From a virus: a stretch of DNA of 29,080 bases. Below the pieces are notes generated by a model that saw nothing but the letters and a program-made list of their open reading frames with translations, was not told the origin of the DNA and searched no databases. The DNA is taken from positions 1 through 29,080 of IMG/VR virus record IMGVR_UViG_3300047551_001300. One strand, given 5' to 3'. Position numbers and translations under genes: made by a program. The stretch's first letter is position 1. Every line of letters begins with the position of its first letter. Below, piece after piece: positions 16,040 through 23,712 of the stretch.

Positions 16040-18598
16040 ATGAAAAAACTACTCATCTTAACCTTGCTATTTGCAACGCTCCACACAAGCGCGCAAATAC
16101 AATTCACAGCCGGAATCAACTATGAATCCGGCGTGCCATCCGGCGCGCCATCATCAACAGGCTCACGCCTGCGTGTTGACCTTGCATCAGGCCGAATTTA
16201 CCAATGGAGCGCCGCAAACACCACATGGCGCACACTCGCACAGGGCATTGATATTGTAGCCGGATGCGCTGCACCTGCCTACACACCTGGCTACGCTCAA
16301 TCTGTGTTTGCTGTGAATGGCTGCAATACGCCCGAACTGTACTATTACAACGGTACCGAGTGGAAGCAGGTAGCCGGAGGTGGCGGTGGTGGAACTACAT
16401 ACTACGCAGGCACAGGCATTGATATTGACGCAAACGACACTATCAGTATTGACACAGTACCTCGTCTGATATTCTTCTCGGATCAAACCTATTCAGGTGG
16501 CATCGGCGCTTTGAGATGGAACAATACAGACGGCACACTTGATTTGGGCCTGAAAGGCGGTAATGTGACGCTGCAAATTGGGCAGGAGCTCAATCAGCCT
16601 GTAAAACACGCCACAAACGGCGGGCTTACCGAGGGCAAGGTTGTGTATATCACGGGTTCCTCCGGTGACAATAAGACGGTTTTATACGCACGTGCTGATG
16701 ATGAAGCAACAAGCGCCAACACACTCGGCGTGATGACAGAAACCGTCACAGGTGGTAACAAGGGGTTTTGTACGACCTTTGGACTTGTACGCGACATTAA
16801 CACATCCAATCTGACAGAGGGCGGCGCTGTATGGCTATCCAAAGACACAGCCGGAGCAATGACAGCAGTTAGGCCAACAGCGCCTAACCATGCTGTGTTT
16901 ATCGGTTTTTGTGTCAGAAAACACGCATCAGTCGGTTCTATTTTTGTGAACGTACAGAACGGTTACGAGATAAACGAACTGCATAACGTGTACGCACCAT
17001 CACCGACCAACGGTCAGGTACTTACCTATGTATCCGGCAGTTCAAGGTGGGAGGCTGCAACGGTAGCGGATCAGAGCGCAACCAACGAACTGCAAACGCT
17101 GTCTGTAGCATCCAACACCGCTACACTATCCAATAGCGGCGGCTCTGTAACAATTGCGGGAGCAGGGATAAACAGCGCTTCAACATTGGGTAGTACAATT
17201 ACCATCACGGGTACGGAGGTTGACGGTTCTGTGACCAACGAGATACAACAAATTGATACATTCAGCCTGACAGGTCAAACCTTACGCGCATCTTTATCCA
17301 GCGATGGAGTTGCAGCAAAGACGGTGACGCTGCCTGTGGTGGGTATTACGGCGGGTACGAATGTGACGGTGAGTAGCACGGGGGGCAATTACACGATTAA
17401 CTCAACGGGAGGGAGTTCACTATCGGGCGTTACCGGATATGTGCCGCACTTTAACAGCGCTACCACAATAGACACCACAGGCCTGTTTTGGGGCAATGGC
17501 TCGCGTCTTGGTATAGGTACGGCAGCGCCTGGTGCTTCATTGCAAATTAATGGAGAAGGCATAACATCGGGAACTTCTGCATTCCTTCTTAATAATGCAA
17601 CGCCATCTGAATTATTCCGCGTGGCCAATAATGGCCTTATTTCAGTCGGTAAAAACGTATCAGTATCTACTCAAAGTTCATCGCAAATTCAGGCTGTTTC
17701 AGGAGATGCAAGCACAAATGTAGTTATTACGCCAAGGGGTAACGGGGCTTTTGTCATCGGAGCAGCGCCCGATGGCACTGCATCGGGTGGTAATGCACGG
17801 GGCGTACTTGCGATTGATATGCAACTTTCCAGAACCGCAAGCACGCAGGTTCCAACGGGAAGTAGAACTGCAATTATTGGAGGGCAAAGAAATACGGTAG
17901 GCGGTAATGACGCAGGGGCATTTGTTGGAATCGCAAATACAGTAAACGGCGCTAACGCTGTTGTGTTAGGTGGTCAGATAAACTCAGCAGGAGGCAGCAG
18001 GTCGGCAGTATTGGGTGGAGATTCAAATAATTCATCTGGGATACTTTCTGTTGTTTGTGGAGGAGAGGGAAATACGGCTTCTGCTCAATATGGTTTGGCC
18101 GCTGGACGCTCCGCGCTTGCTAATTTATACGCATCTCAGGCGTTTGCGTCTCAGCAATTTGCAGCACAGGGTGACGCAATGACGCTAAGTTGGCGTTATA
18201 TGAGAGCAATAACAGGCACGGGTATAACAGAGTTATTTATAGATAATTCGGCGGCTCGTGCAACGCTCGTTGCAAACCGTCTTTGGAATGTCAAATTGCA
18301 AGTATCCGCAATTTGTAGCACGGTCGGAAACGGAACATTAACGCTCGGCGATTCGTATGTTGCCACTTATCAAGTAGGTATCAAACGACTTTCAAATACC
18401 ACTACATTAGTCGGATCGCCACAATTAATATCAACACAATCCGATAGTTCAATGTCTACATCTGCTGTTACAATATCAGCAGACGATACAAACGAATGCC
18501 TGAAGGTTGAATTTACCCCCCCGACAGGAGGCGCAGCAGGAAGTACGACTGTGATTCGCGTTGTAGTTACCGCTACTGCGACTGTGGTCGGATATTAA
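16040..18598 (+). CDS. Tail-fibre-like protein with Sec signal peptide
   Basis: From the ATG at 16040 the protein has 852 residues and starts with a clear Sec signal: MKKLLILTLLFATLHTSA, cleaved before QIQF. The frame is open to 16004, but only the ATG at 16040 puts the signal at the N-terminus. Behind it lie a poly-Gly linker (about residue 114), the phage-fibre module LTEGKVVYITG ... FGLVRDINTSNLTEGGAVWL ... IFVNVQNGYEI, a beta-helical region with YadA-head-like repeats (SRTAIIGGQRNTVGG, AVVLGGQINSAGG, SAVLGGDSNN) and a C-terminal fibre domain (ITELFIDNSAARATL). It sits next to the tail-tip gene. A signal peptide is unexpected on a fibre, because virion proteins normally stay in the cytoplasm for assembly. 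Confidence 0.8.
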   Translation: MKKLLILTLLFATLHTSAQIQFTAGINYESGVPSGAPSSTGSRLRVDLASGRIYQWSAANTTWRTLAQGIDIVAGCAAPAYTPGYAQSVFAVNGCNTPELYYYNGTEWKQVAGGGGGGTTYYAGTGIDIDANDTISIDTVPRLIFFSDQTYSGGIGALRWNNTDGTLDLGLKGGNVTLQIGQELNQPVKHATNGGLTEGKVVYITGSSGDNKTVLYARADDEATSANTLGVMTETVTGGNKGFCTTFGLVRDINTSNLTEGGAVWLSKDTAGAMTAVRPTAPNHAVFIGFCVRKHASVGSIFVNVQNGYEINELHNVYAPSPTNGQVLTYVSGSSRWEAATVADQSATNELQTLSVASNTATLSNSGGSVTIAGAGINSASTLGSTITITGTEVDGSVTNEIQQIDTFSLTGQTLRASLSSDGVAAKTVTLPVVGITAGTNVTVSSTGGNYTINSTGGSSLSGVTGYVPHFNSATTIDTTGLFWGNGSRLGIGTAAPGASLQINGEGITSGTSAFLLNNATPSELFRVANNGLISVGKNVSVSTQSSSQIQAVSGDASTNVVITPRGNGAFVIGAAPDGTASGGNARGVLAIDMQLSRTASTQVPTGSRTAIIGGQRNTVGGNDAGAFVGIANTVNGANAVVLGGQINSAGGSRSAVLGGDSNNSSGILSVVCGGEGNTASAQYGLAAGRSALANLYASQAFASQQFAAQGDAMTLSWRYMRAITGTGITELFIDNSAARATLVANRLWNVKLQVSAICSTVGNGTLTLGDSYVATYQVGIKRLSNTTTLVGSPQLISTQSDSSMSTSAVTISADDTNECLKVEFTPPTGGAAGSTTVIRVVVTATATVVGY

Positions 18599-18620
18599 TT
18601 CACAAATAAAACACTCAATC

Positions 18621-19265
18621 ATGAAAAATATCATTGCAAAACTCATTTTCTTTCTATTCGCGTTCATCACGACCGCAAACGCGCAAACCATCGTGCAAGA
18701 TTCATCCTGGCTGACTCAGTCATCCGGTGTGTTCTTTGCCAATCGTTTGCAAACCTACGATAACGGCAATAGCATCCTGACTACTACAAAGGTAGGTGAC
18801 ACAACAGCAGTCGTACAGGGCGCAATCAACGTGTACAGGAGTCAGGCATCAACGATGGCATCAGACGCAATTTTGCTATCCAGCAACGGCGCGAAAATCC
18901 GCGAAATTATCAGGCAGGACAATCTACTTCAAACGCAGGTAGGTAAGTCGGCACTTAACCAGATTGCACTACAGGTGGATACGTCAACAGTGGATGGCAA
19001 ATACTTTACCGCTTCCGGTTGGACTTTGCGTGATGGCAGCACGACAACAGCCATAGTATTTTCATTTGCGTCCGCAACAGGCAACTTTCGTTACAAGCTG
19101 GGAGCAGAAACAATCAAGTTATCTTATTGCCTCGGTAATACTTTGCGCCTGGTCAACTACCTTGGTACAGGCCGCGCGCTTGACTTTTACCGCACACCAT
19201 CCGGAGTATGGGTAACGATTGACCTGCAACAGCGATTGATACCACCTGCAACGGCACTTCGATAA
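18621..19265 (+). CDS. Exported protein of unknown function next to the tail fibre
   Basis: This 214-residue protein has a signal peptide (MKNIIAKLIFFLFAFITTANA, positively charged start, hydrophobic core, likely cleavage after ANA before QT). The mature part is rich in Thr, Ser, Asn and Gln and looks all-beta, with repeated short strands (GDTTAVVQGAINVYRS, SALNQIALQVDTSTVDG). It ends with a strand set containing ALDFYRTPSGVWVTIDLQ. No family was recognised. It lies 22 bases after the signal-bearing fibre gene, so the two are probably co-expressed and may act together in the periplasm or at the cell surface. Confidence 0.65.
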   Translation: MKNIIAKLIFFLFAFITTANAQTIVQDSSWLTQSSGVFFANRLQTYDNGNSILTTTKVGDTTAVVQGAINVYRSQASTMASDAILLSSNGAKIREIIRQDNLLQTQVGKSALNQIALQVDTSTVDGKYFTASGWTLRDGSTTTAIVFSFASATGNFRYKLGAETIKLSYCLGNTLRLVNYLGTGRALDFYRTPSGVWVTIDLQQRLIPPATALR

Positions 19266-19295
19266 CATTAACCATAACGCCAAAATTCGCCCTGT

Positions 19296-19559
19296 ATGGC
19301 CCTTGAATTACCAAACCGGACAACACTACCCTACTGGGTTATTTTCACGCTGTGCGCCGCAATAGGGGTGCTGTATGGCCGCATCATTGAGCTGGAGCGC
19401 GACTGTGACGCAGCCATTAAGGAGGAACGGCAATACTGGGAGCAAAGATTTGCAGATGAGCAGCGAAAGAACGAAGAGTTAAGGCGGGAGATGATTGACT
19501 TTGTGACCGAACAGCGCGCAAAATATGATGAACTATTATTGCGCGTAAGAACGCAATAA
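19296..19559 (+). CDS. Membrane-anchored coiled-coil protein, possible i-spanin
   Basis: This 87-residue protein has one N-terminal membrane segment (about residues 12-28, LPYWVIFTLCAAIGVLYG) followed by a charged coiled coil to the end (residues 29-87, rich in Glu, Arg and Lys). This is the layout of inner-membrane spanins of the lambda Rz type, which fuse inner and outer membranes at lysis, and the gene lies just ahead of holin and endolysin genes. No motif is specific for Rz, so the role is inferred from topology and neighbourhood. Confidence 0.55.
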   Translation: MALELPNRTTLPYWVIFTLCAAIGVLYGRIIELERDCDAAIKEERQYWEQRFADEQRKNEELRREMIDFVTEQRAKYDELLLRVRTQ

Positions 19560-19591
19560 GCGCAACAGGAGAAACGCAAAAACGCAACATC

Positions 19592-19978
19592 ATGAAATAC
19601 ATTTTATTTGCAACTATGCTGTCATTTGCATTGACATTCATGCTGATTAATTGCGCACGCGCAAAGTACAGGCATCCTACTGATCCGCACGTCAGCGCAA
19701 CTGTAGTGCGCAATTCTGATGCTGACTACGCGCATTATTCAGATTTCGCAGAGCGTGCGTATGTTGCGCAAATAATGCAATACGCAGACAGCATAGCAGA
19801 CGCAAAACATGAGGCAGTCGTTTGCGCATTGCGCAATGTAGGCGCGAAACAATACGCGCAACACGATGCGCAGCAATATGCGCAGCATGCTACGCAAACA
19901 GACACCATGTGCGCAATGGCTGCACCTGCTGCGCATGATGCTGCGCACTTAGAACCTGATACATCTTTTCACCACTAA
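19592..19978 (+). CDS. Exported Ala/Gln/His-rich protein, possible o-spanin
   Basis: This 128-residue protein starts with a hydrophobic leader (MKYILFATMLSFALTFMLINC). Cys21 sits where a lipoprotein Cys would be, but Asn at -1 is not the usual Gly/Ala/Ser; cleavage after ARA (22-24) is the alternative. The remainder is low-complexity, with YAQHDAQQYAQHATQ around 92-106 and many His and Ala residues. At DNA level the gene is crowded with GCGCA-type words. Following a possible inner-membrane spanin, an outer-membrane partner would be expected here, so an o-spanin role is possible but weakly supported. Confidence 0.5.
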   Translation: MKYILFATMLSFALTFMLINCARAKYRHPTDPHVSATVVRNSDADYAHYSDFAERAYVAQIMQYADSIADAKHEAVVCALRNVGAKQYAQHDAQQYAQHATQTDTMCAMAAPAAHDAAHLEPDTSFHH

Positions 19979-19990
19979 CAACAACGCAAA

Positions 19991-20467
19991 ATGTCAAAGA
20001 CAAAAGCAAAATTCGACGCAAAATCACCCGGATTCATTGCGTCTATCACATCAGTCATTTTGACTGCACTGGCTACTACAGGCGTAGAGTTCCCACAGGA
20101 CGCGCAGACATTGGCCGGTGATTTTGAAACCACACTGAACACCGGCGGCATACTGGCGGTGACGGGCCTGCTGGTTTCATCCATCGTTTTCCCTGTCTGG
20201 AATTTCAAAAAGAAAGGCGGGAAGATTAACGGGAAGGCAATCATTTCAAACACTACGTTCTGGGTATCTGCCGTGACTGCACTGCTGGGTACTGCGCTAC
20301 TGTTCGGGTTCACCGTGCCTGATGGCACTGCTGACCAGATAGTTGCTGCCGTGTATGCGAAGGATTGGGGTGTACTTATCAGCATCCTGGGCCTGCATAT
20401 TGTCAACCCGCTTATCAGATACCTGAAGGATCAGAAGGCAGCCGAACTGGCCGCAAATGAAGGTTAA
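19991..20467 (+). CDS. Putative holin
   Basis: This 158-residue membrane protein has four hydrophobic segments, at about residues 14-30, 52-70, 89-107 and 127-142, separated by short charged loops (FKKKGGKING between the second and third) and a charged C-terminal tail (RYLKDQKAAELAANEG). Size and topology fit a phage holin, which would permeabilise the inner membrane so that the endolysin can reach the cell wall. The endolysin gene lies 0.75 kb downstream. No named holin family was recognised. A terminator follows 45 bases after its stop. Confidence 0.65.
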   Translation: MSKTKAKFDAKSPGFIASITSVILTALATTGVEFPQDAQTLAGDFETTLNTGGILAVTGLLVSSIVFPVWNFKKKGGKINGKAIISNTTFWVSAVTALLGTALLFGFTVPDGTADQIVAAVYAKDWGVLISILGLHIVNPLIRYLKDQKAAELAANEG

Positions 20468-20512
20468 TAATTAGCCTTCGCTTGTTGGTTAGTCTATCGG
20501 GGCATCCACATA

Positions 20513-20543
20513 GCCTGCGCATTAATTTGCGCAGGCTTTTTTA
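20513..20543 (+). terminator. Rho-independent terminator after the holin gene
   Basis: GCCTGCGCA (20513-20521) pairs perfectly with TGCGCAGGC (20528-20536) around the loop TTAATT, followed by TTTTTTA. It ends the late transcript just before thyX, and its 3' half overlaps the thyX promoter. Confidence 0.88.
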
Positions 20544-20554
20544 TTGTACCTTTG
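20526..20554 (+). promoter_or_regulatory. thyX promoter overlapping the terminator
   Basis: TACCTTTG (20547-20554) is a perfect Bacteroidetes -7 element. TTTG at 20526-20529, inside the terminator hairpin, is a possible -33 element with 17 bases between. The thyX ATG begins only 4 bases after the -7 box, so transcription should start at or next to the start codon. Confidence 0.7.
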
Positions 20555-20558
20555 CATC

Positions 20559-21227
20559 ATGGAAACAACGCAAAACAGCGCACTGATGACAGCCGAACTG
20601 ATTAGTGTGTTCGGTGATGACCTGATGGTAGTAAACGCTGCACGTTCATCATTTGACAAGCATTCAGATGAACTAACTGAACGTGATATTAAACTAATCA
20701 ACTACCTGGCAAGTCACAAACACACAACACCGTTTAGGCATCCGCAACTACAGTTCAGGGTATCTGTACCCATCTACATAGAACGTCAACTGTTTAAGCA
20801 TCAGGTTGGCATGGTGGCCAGCAGCATATCAGGCAGGTATGTTGATTTCAGTGATCAGTATTACTACATACAGCAATTCAGGTATCAATCAGAATCATCT
20901 AAACAGGGAAGTGCAGGCGAACTACCGGACGTGAAAAACGATGAAGCGCTGATGTGGCAACAGACTGCTATTGAGGTCTGTATGCGGGCATATCGTAAAA
21001 TGATTGACCTGGGTGTTGCTAAAGAACAGGCACGCACAGTGCTGCCACTATCCCTGATGACGCAGTTTATATGGACAGGGTCGCTGCTGGCATTTATCAA
21101 CCTGTTCAATCAGCGCACTGCACCTGATGCACAGGCAGAAACGCAGGACGTAGCGCGCCTGATGCTGCAGGCTGTCATTGATTCAGGTAAATTCACACAT
21201 TCACTAAAAGCACACGGATATGAGTAA
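20559..21227 (+). CDS. thyX: Flavin-dependent thymidylate synthase
   Basis: This enzyme makes dTMP from dUMP using methylene-tetrahydrofolate, FAD and NADPH, supplying thymidine for phage DNA. The 222-residue protein has the family's HTTPFRH region (55-61), the signature region in a variant form (FKHQVGMVASSISGRY, 79-94, in place of the RHRxxSxNxxSxRY type) and the substrate-binding end ARTVLPLSLMTQFIW followed by NQRTAPDAQAE. The Asn-Glu pair often seen in the signature is Ser-Ser here. The frame is open to a TTG at 20544, but that would place the start inside the promoter, so the ATG at 20559 is chosen. It lies between holin and endolysin, an unusual place for a nucleotide-synthesis gene. 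Confidence 0.93.
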   Translation: METTQNSALMTAELISVFGDDLMVVNAARSSFDKHSDELTERDIKLINYLASHKHTTPFRHPQLQFRVSVPIYIERQLFKHQVGMVASSISGRYVDFSDQYYYIQQFRYQSESSKQGSAGELPDVKNDEALMWQQTAIEVCMRAYRKMIDLGVAKEQARTVLPLSLMTQFIWTGSLLAFINLFNQRTAPDAQAETQDVARLMLQAVIDSGKFTHSLKAHGYE

Positions 21228-21813
21228 CACAACGGGCATCACCGCCAGGTTAATACCTGCAGTCATGCAGCAAATAGCAACAGCACTGCGCACAGGGCCA
21301 TCGGGGCTGACAGCCGAACAACAGACTGCAGTCAGACTGATTACGCAGAACTATGAACGCGAACAGATGACCGATTACCGGCATTTGGTTTATATGCTGG
21401 CGACCTGTTATCACGAATCACGATTCAGGCCTATCAGGGAGATAAAGGCAAAGGAGGACAGCGCAGTATGGCTGATGCAACAAAAGTACTGGTCAACGGG
21501 ATACTATGGCAGGGGTTATGTGCAGTTGACATGGCGTAAAAATTACGAAGTCTGGGCGCGTATTACCGGCGCTGATTTGGTGAATAACCCTGATTTGGCG
21601 CTACAGCCTGACATTGCTGCGTTCATCCTGGTCAGAGGTATGCGCACAGGCCTGTTTACCGGCAGGGCGCTTGACAGATATATCAATCAGACAGGATGCG
21701 ACTACCTGAACGCCAGAAAGGTTGTAAATGGCACGTTTCATGCCGACATCATCAAACGTCATGCTGACAGACTGGATCCGGTGATTAAATCAATAGCATT
21801 GCAGGGTGTATAA
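21220..21813 (+). CDS. Endolysin, GH19-like lysozyme fold
   Basis: This 197-residue enzyme should cut peptidoglycan at lysis. It resembles GH19/chitinase-like phage lysins: catalytic Glu66 in YMLATCYHESRFRP, the YYGRGYVQLTWRKNY core (95-109), GADLVNNPDLALQPDIAA (117-135) and DYLNARKVVNG near the end. It has no signal peptide, so release would depend on the holin. Its start overlaps the thyX end by 8 bases, so it probably shares the thyX transcript. Confidence 0.88.
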   Translation: MSNTTGITARLIPAVMQQIATALRTGPSGLTAEQQTAVRLITQNYEREQMTDYRHLVYMLATCYHESRFRPIREIKAKEDSAVWLMQQKYWSTGYYGRGYVQLTWRKNYEVWARITGADLVNNPDLALQPDIAAFILVRGMRTGLFTGRALDRYINQTGCDYLNARKVVNGTFHADIIKRHADRLDPVIKSIALQGV

Positions 21814-21829
21814 CATTCCTTTATATTTG
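21799..21829 (+). promoter_or_regulatory. Bacteroidetes-type promoter inside the endolysin 3' end
   Basis: TTG (21799-21801) and TATATTTG (21822-21829) are separated by 20 bases, very close to the consensus. Transcription should start near 21834. No gene lies before the terminator at 21933, so the product would be a short RNA. Confidence 0.65.
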
Positions 21830-21833
21830 CAGT

Positions 21834-21965
21834 GCGAAAATTGAAAAGAAAAGGGGTAAATCACTGATTGTTTAGGTTTTCATCGTTTGTTATCCAATTA
21901 CACAGTTACATCAGGTTTTTGTTTTTTTCCGGTGGGCTGCCGTTTACACGGTGGCCCATTTTATT
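21834..21965 (+). ncRNA. Candidate short non-coding transcript
   Basis: This is the stretch between the promoter at 21799-21829 and the terminator at 21933-21966, about 130 bases. It holds no ATG-started ORF of useful size. The first part is purine-rich (GAAAAGAAAAGGGG) and the second is U-rich. It may be a regulatory RNA or simply the decayed leader of a lost gene. Confidence 0.35.
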
Positions 21966-21966
21966 T
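21933..21966 (+). terminator. Rho-independent terminator
   Basis: TGGGCTGCCGT (21933-21943) pairs with ACGGTGGCCCA (21948-21958) around the loop TTAC, with two G-U pairs, followed by a T-rich tail TTTTATTT. It ends transcription from thyX-endolysin and from the promoter at 21799. Confidence 0.82.
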
Positions 21967-21993
21967 ATTACTGCATACTGAATTGTTAATTAA

Positions 21994-22024
21994 TTTTGAT
22001 TAATTACCAATAGGTGTATTTTTG
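21994..22024 (+). promoter_or_regulatory. Promoter for the early/recombination genes
   Basis: TTTTG (21994-21998) and TATTTTTG (22017-22024) are 18 bases apart, fitting the -33/-7 pattern. Transcription from about 22029 leaves a CA-rich leader of about 50 bases before the ATG at 22078. With the terminator just upstream, this clearly opens a new transcription unit. Confidence 0.75.
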
Positions 22025-22077
22025 CAGGCAATTATCATCGTTTTAAACACATTTTCAACACACAAACATTCAAAACT

Positions 22078-22392
22078 ATGGATGACAAACAAAGACCTGA
22101 AAAACCCGTAAAGCCTGCTGTTGTAGTTCGGTTTCAGGGTATCAGTAACTGCGAATGGAGGGCACAGGCAAGTGAATATGGATTGATTGATGTCGTTAAC
22201 AATAATGGCGATGTCATTGCATCTGTTATGCCTGTTCCTGGCGATACGCCCGACAAAAAGTTCCACCGGATTCATGCTTTAATTATCGCAGCATCTGCCA
22301 AAATCCTGCAATCTACAACTTACTGCCCTGATGGAACTGTACAGGAATTGATAGAGCGCATTGACAAGATTCTAAACGAATCCAACGATTAA
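22078..22392 (+). CDS. Hypothetical protein, first gene of the early unit
   Basis: This 104-residue protein of unknown function has a Lys/Pro-rich start (residues 1-16), a beta-rich middle (VVVRFQGISNCEWRAQ, IDVVNNNGDVIASVMP) and a helical end (FHRIHALIIAASAKILQS, then a helix ending in NESND). No signal or membrane segment is seen. It follows a good promoter and precedes the exonuclease gene by 35 bases, so it is probably an early protein. Confidence 0.65.
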   Translation: MDDKQRPEKPVKPAVVVRFQGISNCEWRAQASEYGLIDVVNNNGDVIASVMPVPGDTPDKKFHRIHALIIAASAKILQSTTYCPDGTVQELIERIDKILNESND

Positions 22393-22427
22393 AACACTAA
22401 CAACTTGTAAAAACAAATCACCTGATT

Positions 22428-23204
22428 ATGTCAGAAACAAAATTCACAGCTAAGAGCATCACGCACCTGTCATTCAGCAGGCTAAAGGCATTCCAGCATT
22501 CACCGCGCAAACTGATGCAGTACATCACAGAACCAAAGGAACAGACGGCAGCAATGACCGAGGGCCGACTGGTTGACTGCATACTGTTTACACCTGAGCG
22601 TTTCAGTAACGAATTCATCGAAATGCCGGACGTTGATCGGCGCACAAAGGCAGGAAAGGCCACATGGGAGGAATACAGCAGTGCGGCGCTAAACACAGGC
22701 CTGACACTGGTTGAATCATCGCAGGTGAAGGATGCACATGACCTGGCTGATGCTGTCAGGCGTTCGCCATTTGTCCGCAAACATGGCCTGCTGTCTGATG
22801 TGTTTGAATTTCAGAAACGGTATGATTTTGAGGCGTTCCAATTTGATCATGTGGCCATCACTGATGCTGTCTGTGAAAATGCTGCAACGCCGGTCATCTG
22901 GGATTTAAAGCGGTTCGGGGCGAAGTCAGGCACGGAGGTAGGATATGAGATAAAACGGGGTGGTTACGATATGCAGGCGGCTATTTACGCCCACATGTTT
23001 GACAGTGAGGGTGTGGAATGCAAATACTACCTGATTGCCGTTGACAATGACGGCAACGTGACACCGTATGAAATCACGCAGGAGGCACGCGCACGGGCAC
23101 GCAATCAATGGGAATACCTTTGTGCCAGAATTGCAGCCTGCAGCGACTTCAGTGCTGGGCCTGAATTTCACGCTCCTGATGGCGAATGCTACCTGTATGT
23201 GTAG
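22428..23204 (+). CDS. PD-(D/E)XK nuclease, RecE/RecB-like (DUF3799 type)
   Basis: This is probably a 5'-3' or related DNA exonuclease used in phage recombination or replication. The 258-residue protein starts with HLSFSRLKAFQHSPRKLMQY and MTEGRLVDCILFTPERF, typical for the PDDEXK-like DUF3799 family. The catalytic core is visible as Asp146 (HVAITDAV), Asp159-x-Lys161 (VIWDLKRFG) and the RecB-type QxxxY motif at 183-187 (MQAAIYAHM). It lies four genes upstream of the SSB-like protein, and exonuclease plus ssDNA-binding partner is the usual makeup of phage recombination modules. A terminator follows about 50 bases after its stop. Confidence 0.87.
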   Translation: MSETKFTAKSITHLSFSRLKAFQHSPRKLMQYITEPKEQTAAMTEGRLVDCILFTPERFSNEFIEMPDVDRRTKAGKATWEEYSSAALNTGLTLVESSQVKDAHDLADAVRRSPFVRKHGLLSDVFEFQKRYDFEAFQFDHVAITDAVCENAATPVIWDLKRFGAKSGTEVGYEIKRGGYDMQAAIYAHMFDSEGVECKYYLIAVDNDGNVTPYEITQEARARARNQWEYLCARIAACSDFSAGPEFHAPDGECYLYV

Positions 23205-23255
23205 CGAACTGAAAATGTAGTTTAGGTCATTCATTCATTTGGTTGGTAACAGTTG

Positions 23256-23286
23256 CCCGATTGTAGCAATACAGTCGGGTTTTTTA
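23256..23286 (+). terminator. Rho-independent terminator after the nuclease gene
   Basis: CCCGATTGTA (23256-23265) pairs with TACAGTCGGG (23270-23279) around the GNRA-type tetraloop GCAA, followed by TTTTTT. It has only one U-G pair, so it is a strong stem. Confidence 0.9.
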
Positions 23287-23337
23287 TTACCTGAACGTAC
23301 CGCATGAAAATATTTTAAAAATAAATTTACAAAAGTA

Positions 23338-23367
23338 TTGACAATTTGTAAAACGTGCGTATCTTTG
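23338..23367 (+). promoter_or_regulatory. Strong Bacteroidetes-type promoter
   Basis: TTG (23338-23340) and TATCTTTG (23360-23367) are exactly 19 bases apart, in an AT-rich setting. Transcription from about 23372 leaves a CA-rich leader of about 27 bases before the ATG at 23399. It is the best consensus match seen in the window. Confidence 0.85.
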
Positions 23368-23398
23368 TCATATCAATCACACAATAACACACAACGTC

Positions 23399-23671
23399 AT
23401 GAATATTTCAATCAAGTCACTCGAGCAAAAAGTAACTGCACTTGCCAACGAACTTAAATCAAAAGGATTTCAAGTAATTGAAATTGACGCGGTAAGGCTT
23501 GGCAATTATATGCCTTCATATGTTACGCTTATCATTGAAAATCAGAGCGGCATTCCATTTTATTTTAAGATTTTGGCAAATGGATATGACGCAACCGGAA
23601 GCGAGATAGAAACCGTTAACGGATGGAAAGTTGCAAAGTCTGAAATTATGAATCAAATCGAAGCGGCTTAA
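23399..23671 (+). CDS. Hypothetical protein, AT-rich small gene
   Basis: This 90-residue protein of unknown function has a coiled helix (ISIKSLEQKVTALANELKSK, residues 3-22), then beta strands (GFQVIEIDAV, YVTLIIENQSGIPFYFKI) and a short C-terminal helix. The DNA is clearly more AT-rich than the flanking nuclease and SSB-like genes and uses different codons (TTA, AAA, ATT), which suggests separate ancestry. It follows the strongest promoter in the window with the leader ACACAACGTC before ATG, the same leader as the methyltransferase gene. Confidence 0.65.
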   Translation: MNISIKSLEQKVTALANELKSKGFQVIEIDAVRLGNYMPSYVTLIIENQSGIPFYFKILANGYDATGSEIETVNGWKVAKSEIMNQIEAA

Positions 23672-23712
23672 TCGTTATATCCATCCGCACAATCACACAC
23701 AAATTTTGCATC

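Noticed and set aside
23115-23123. TACCTTTG box inside the nuclease gene
   Set aside because: No fitting -33 element is evident, and a chance match in coding sequence is likely.
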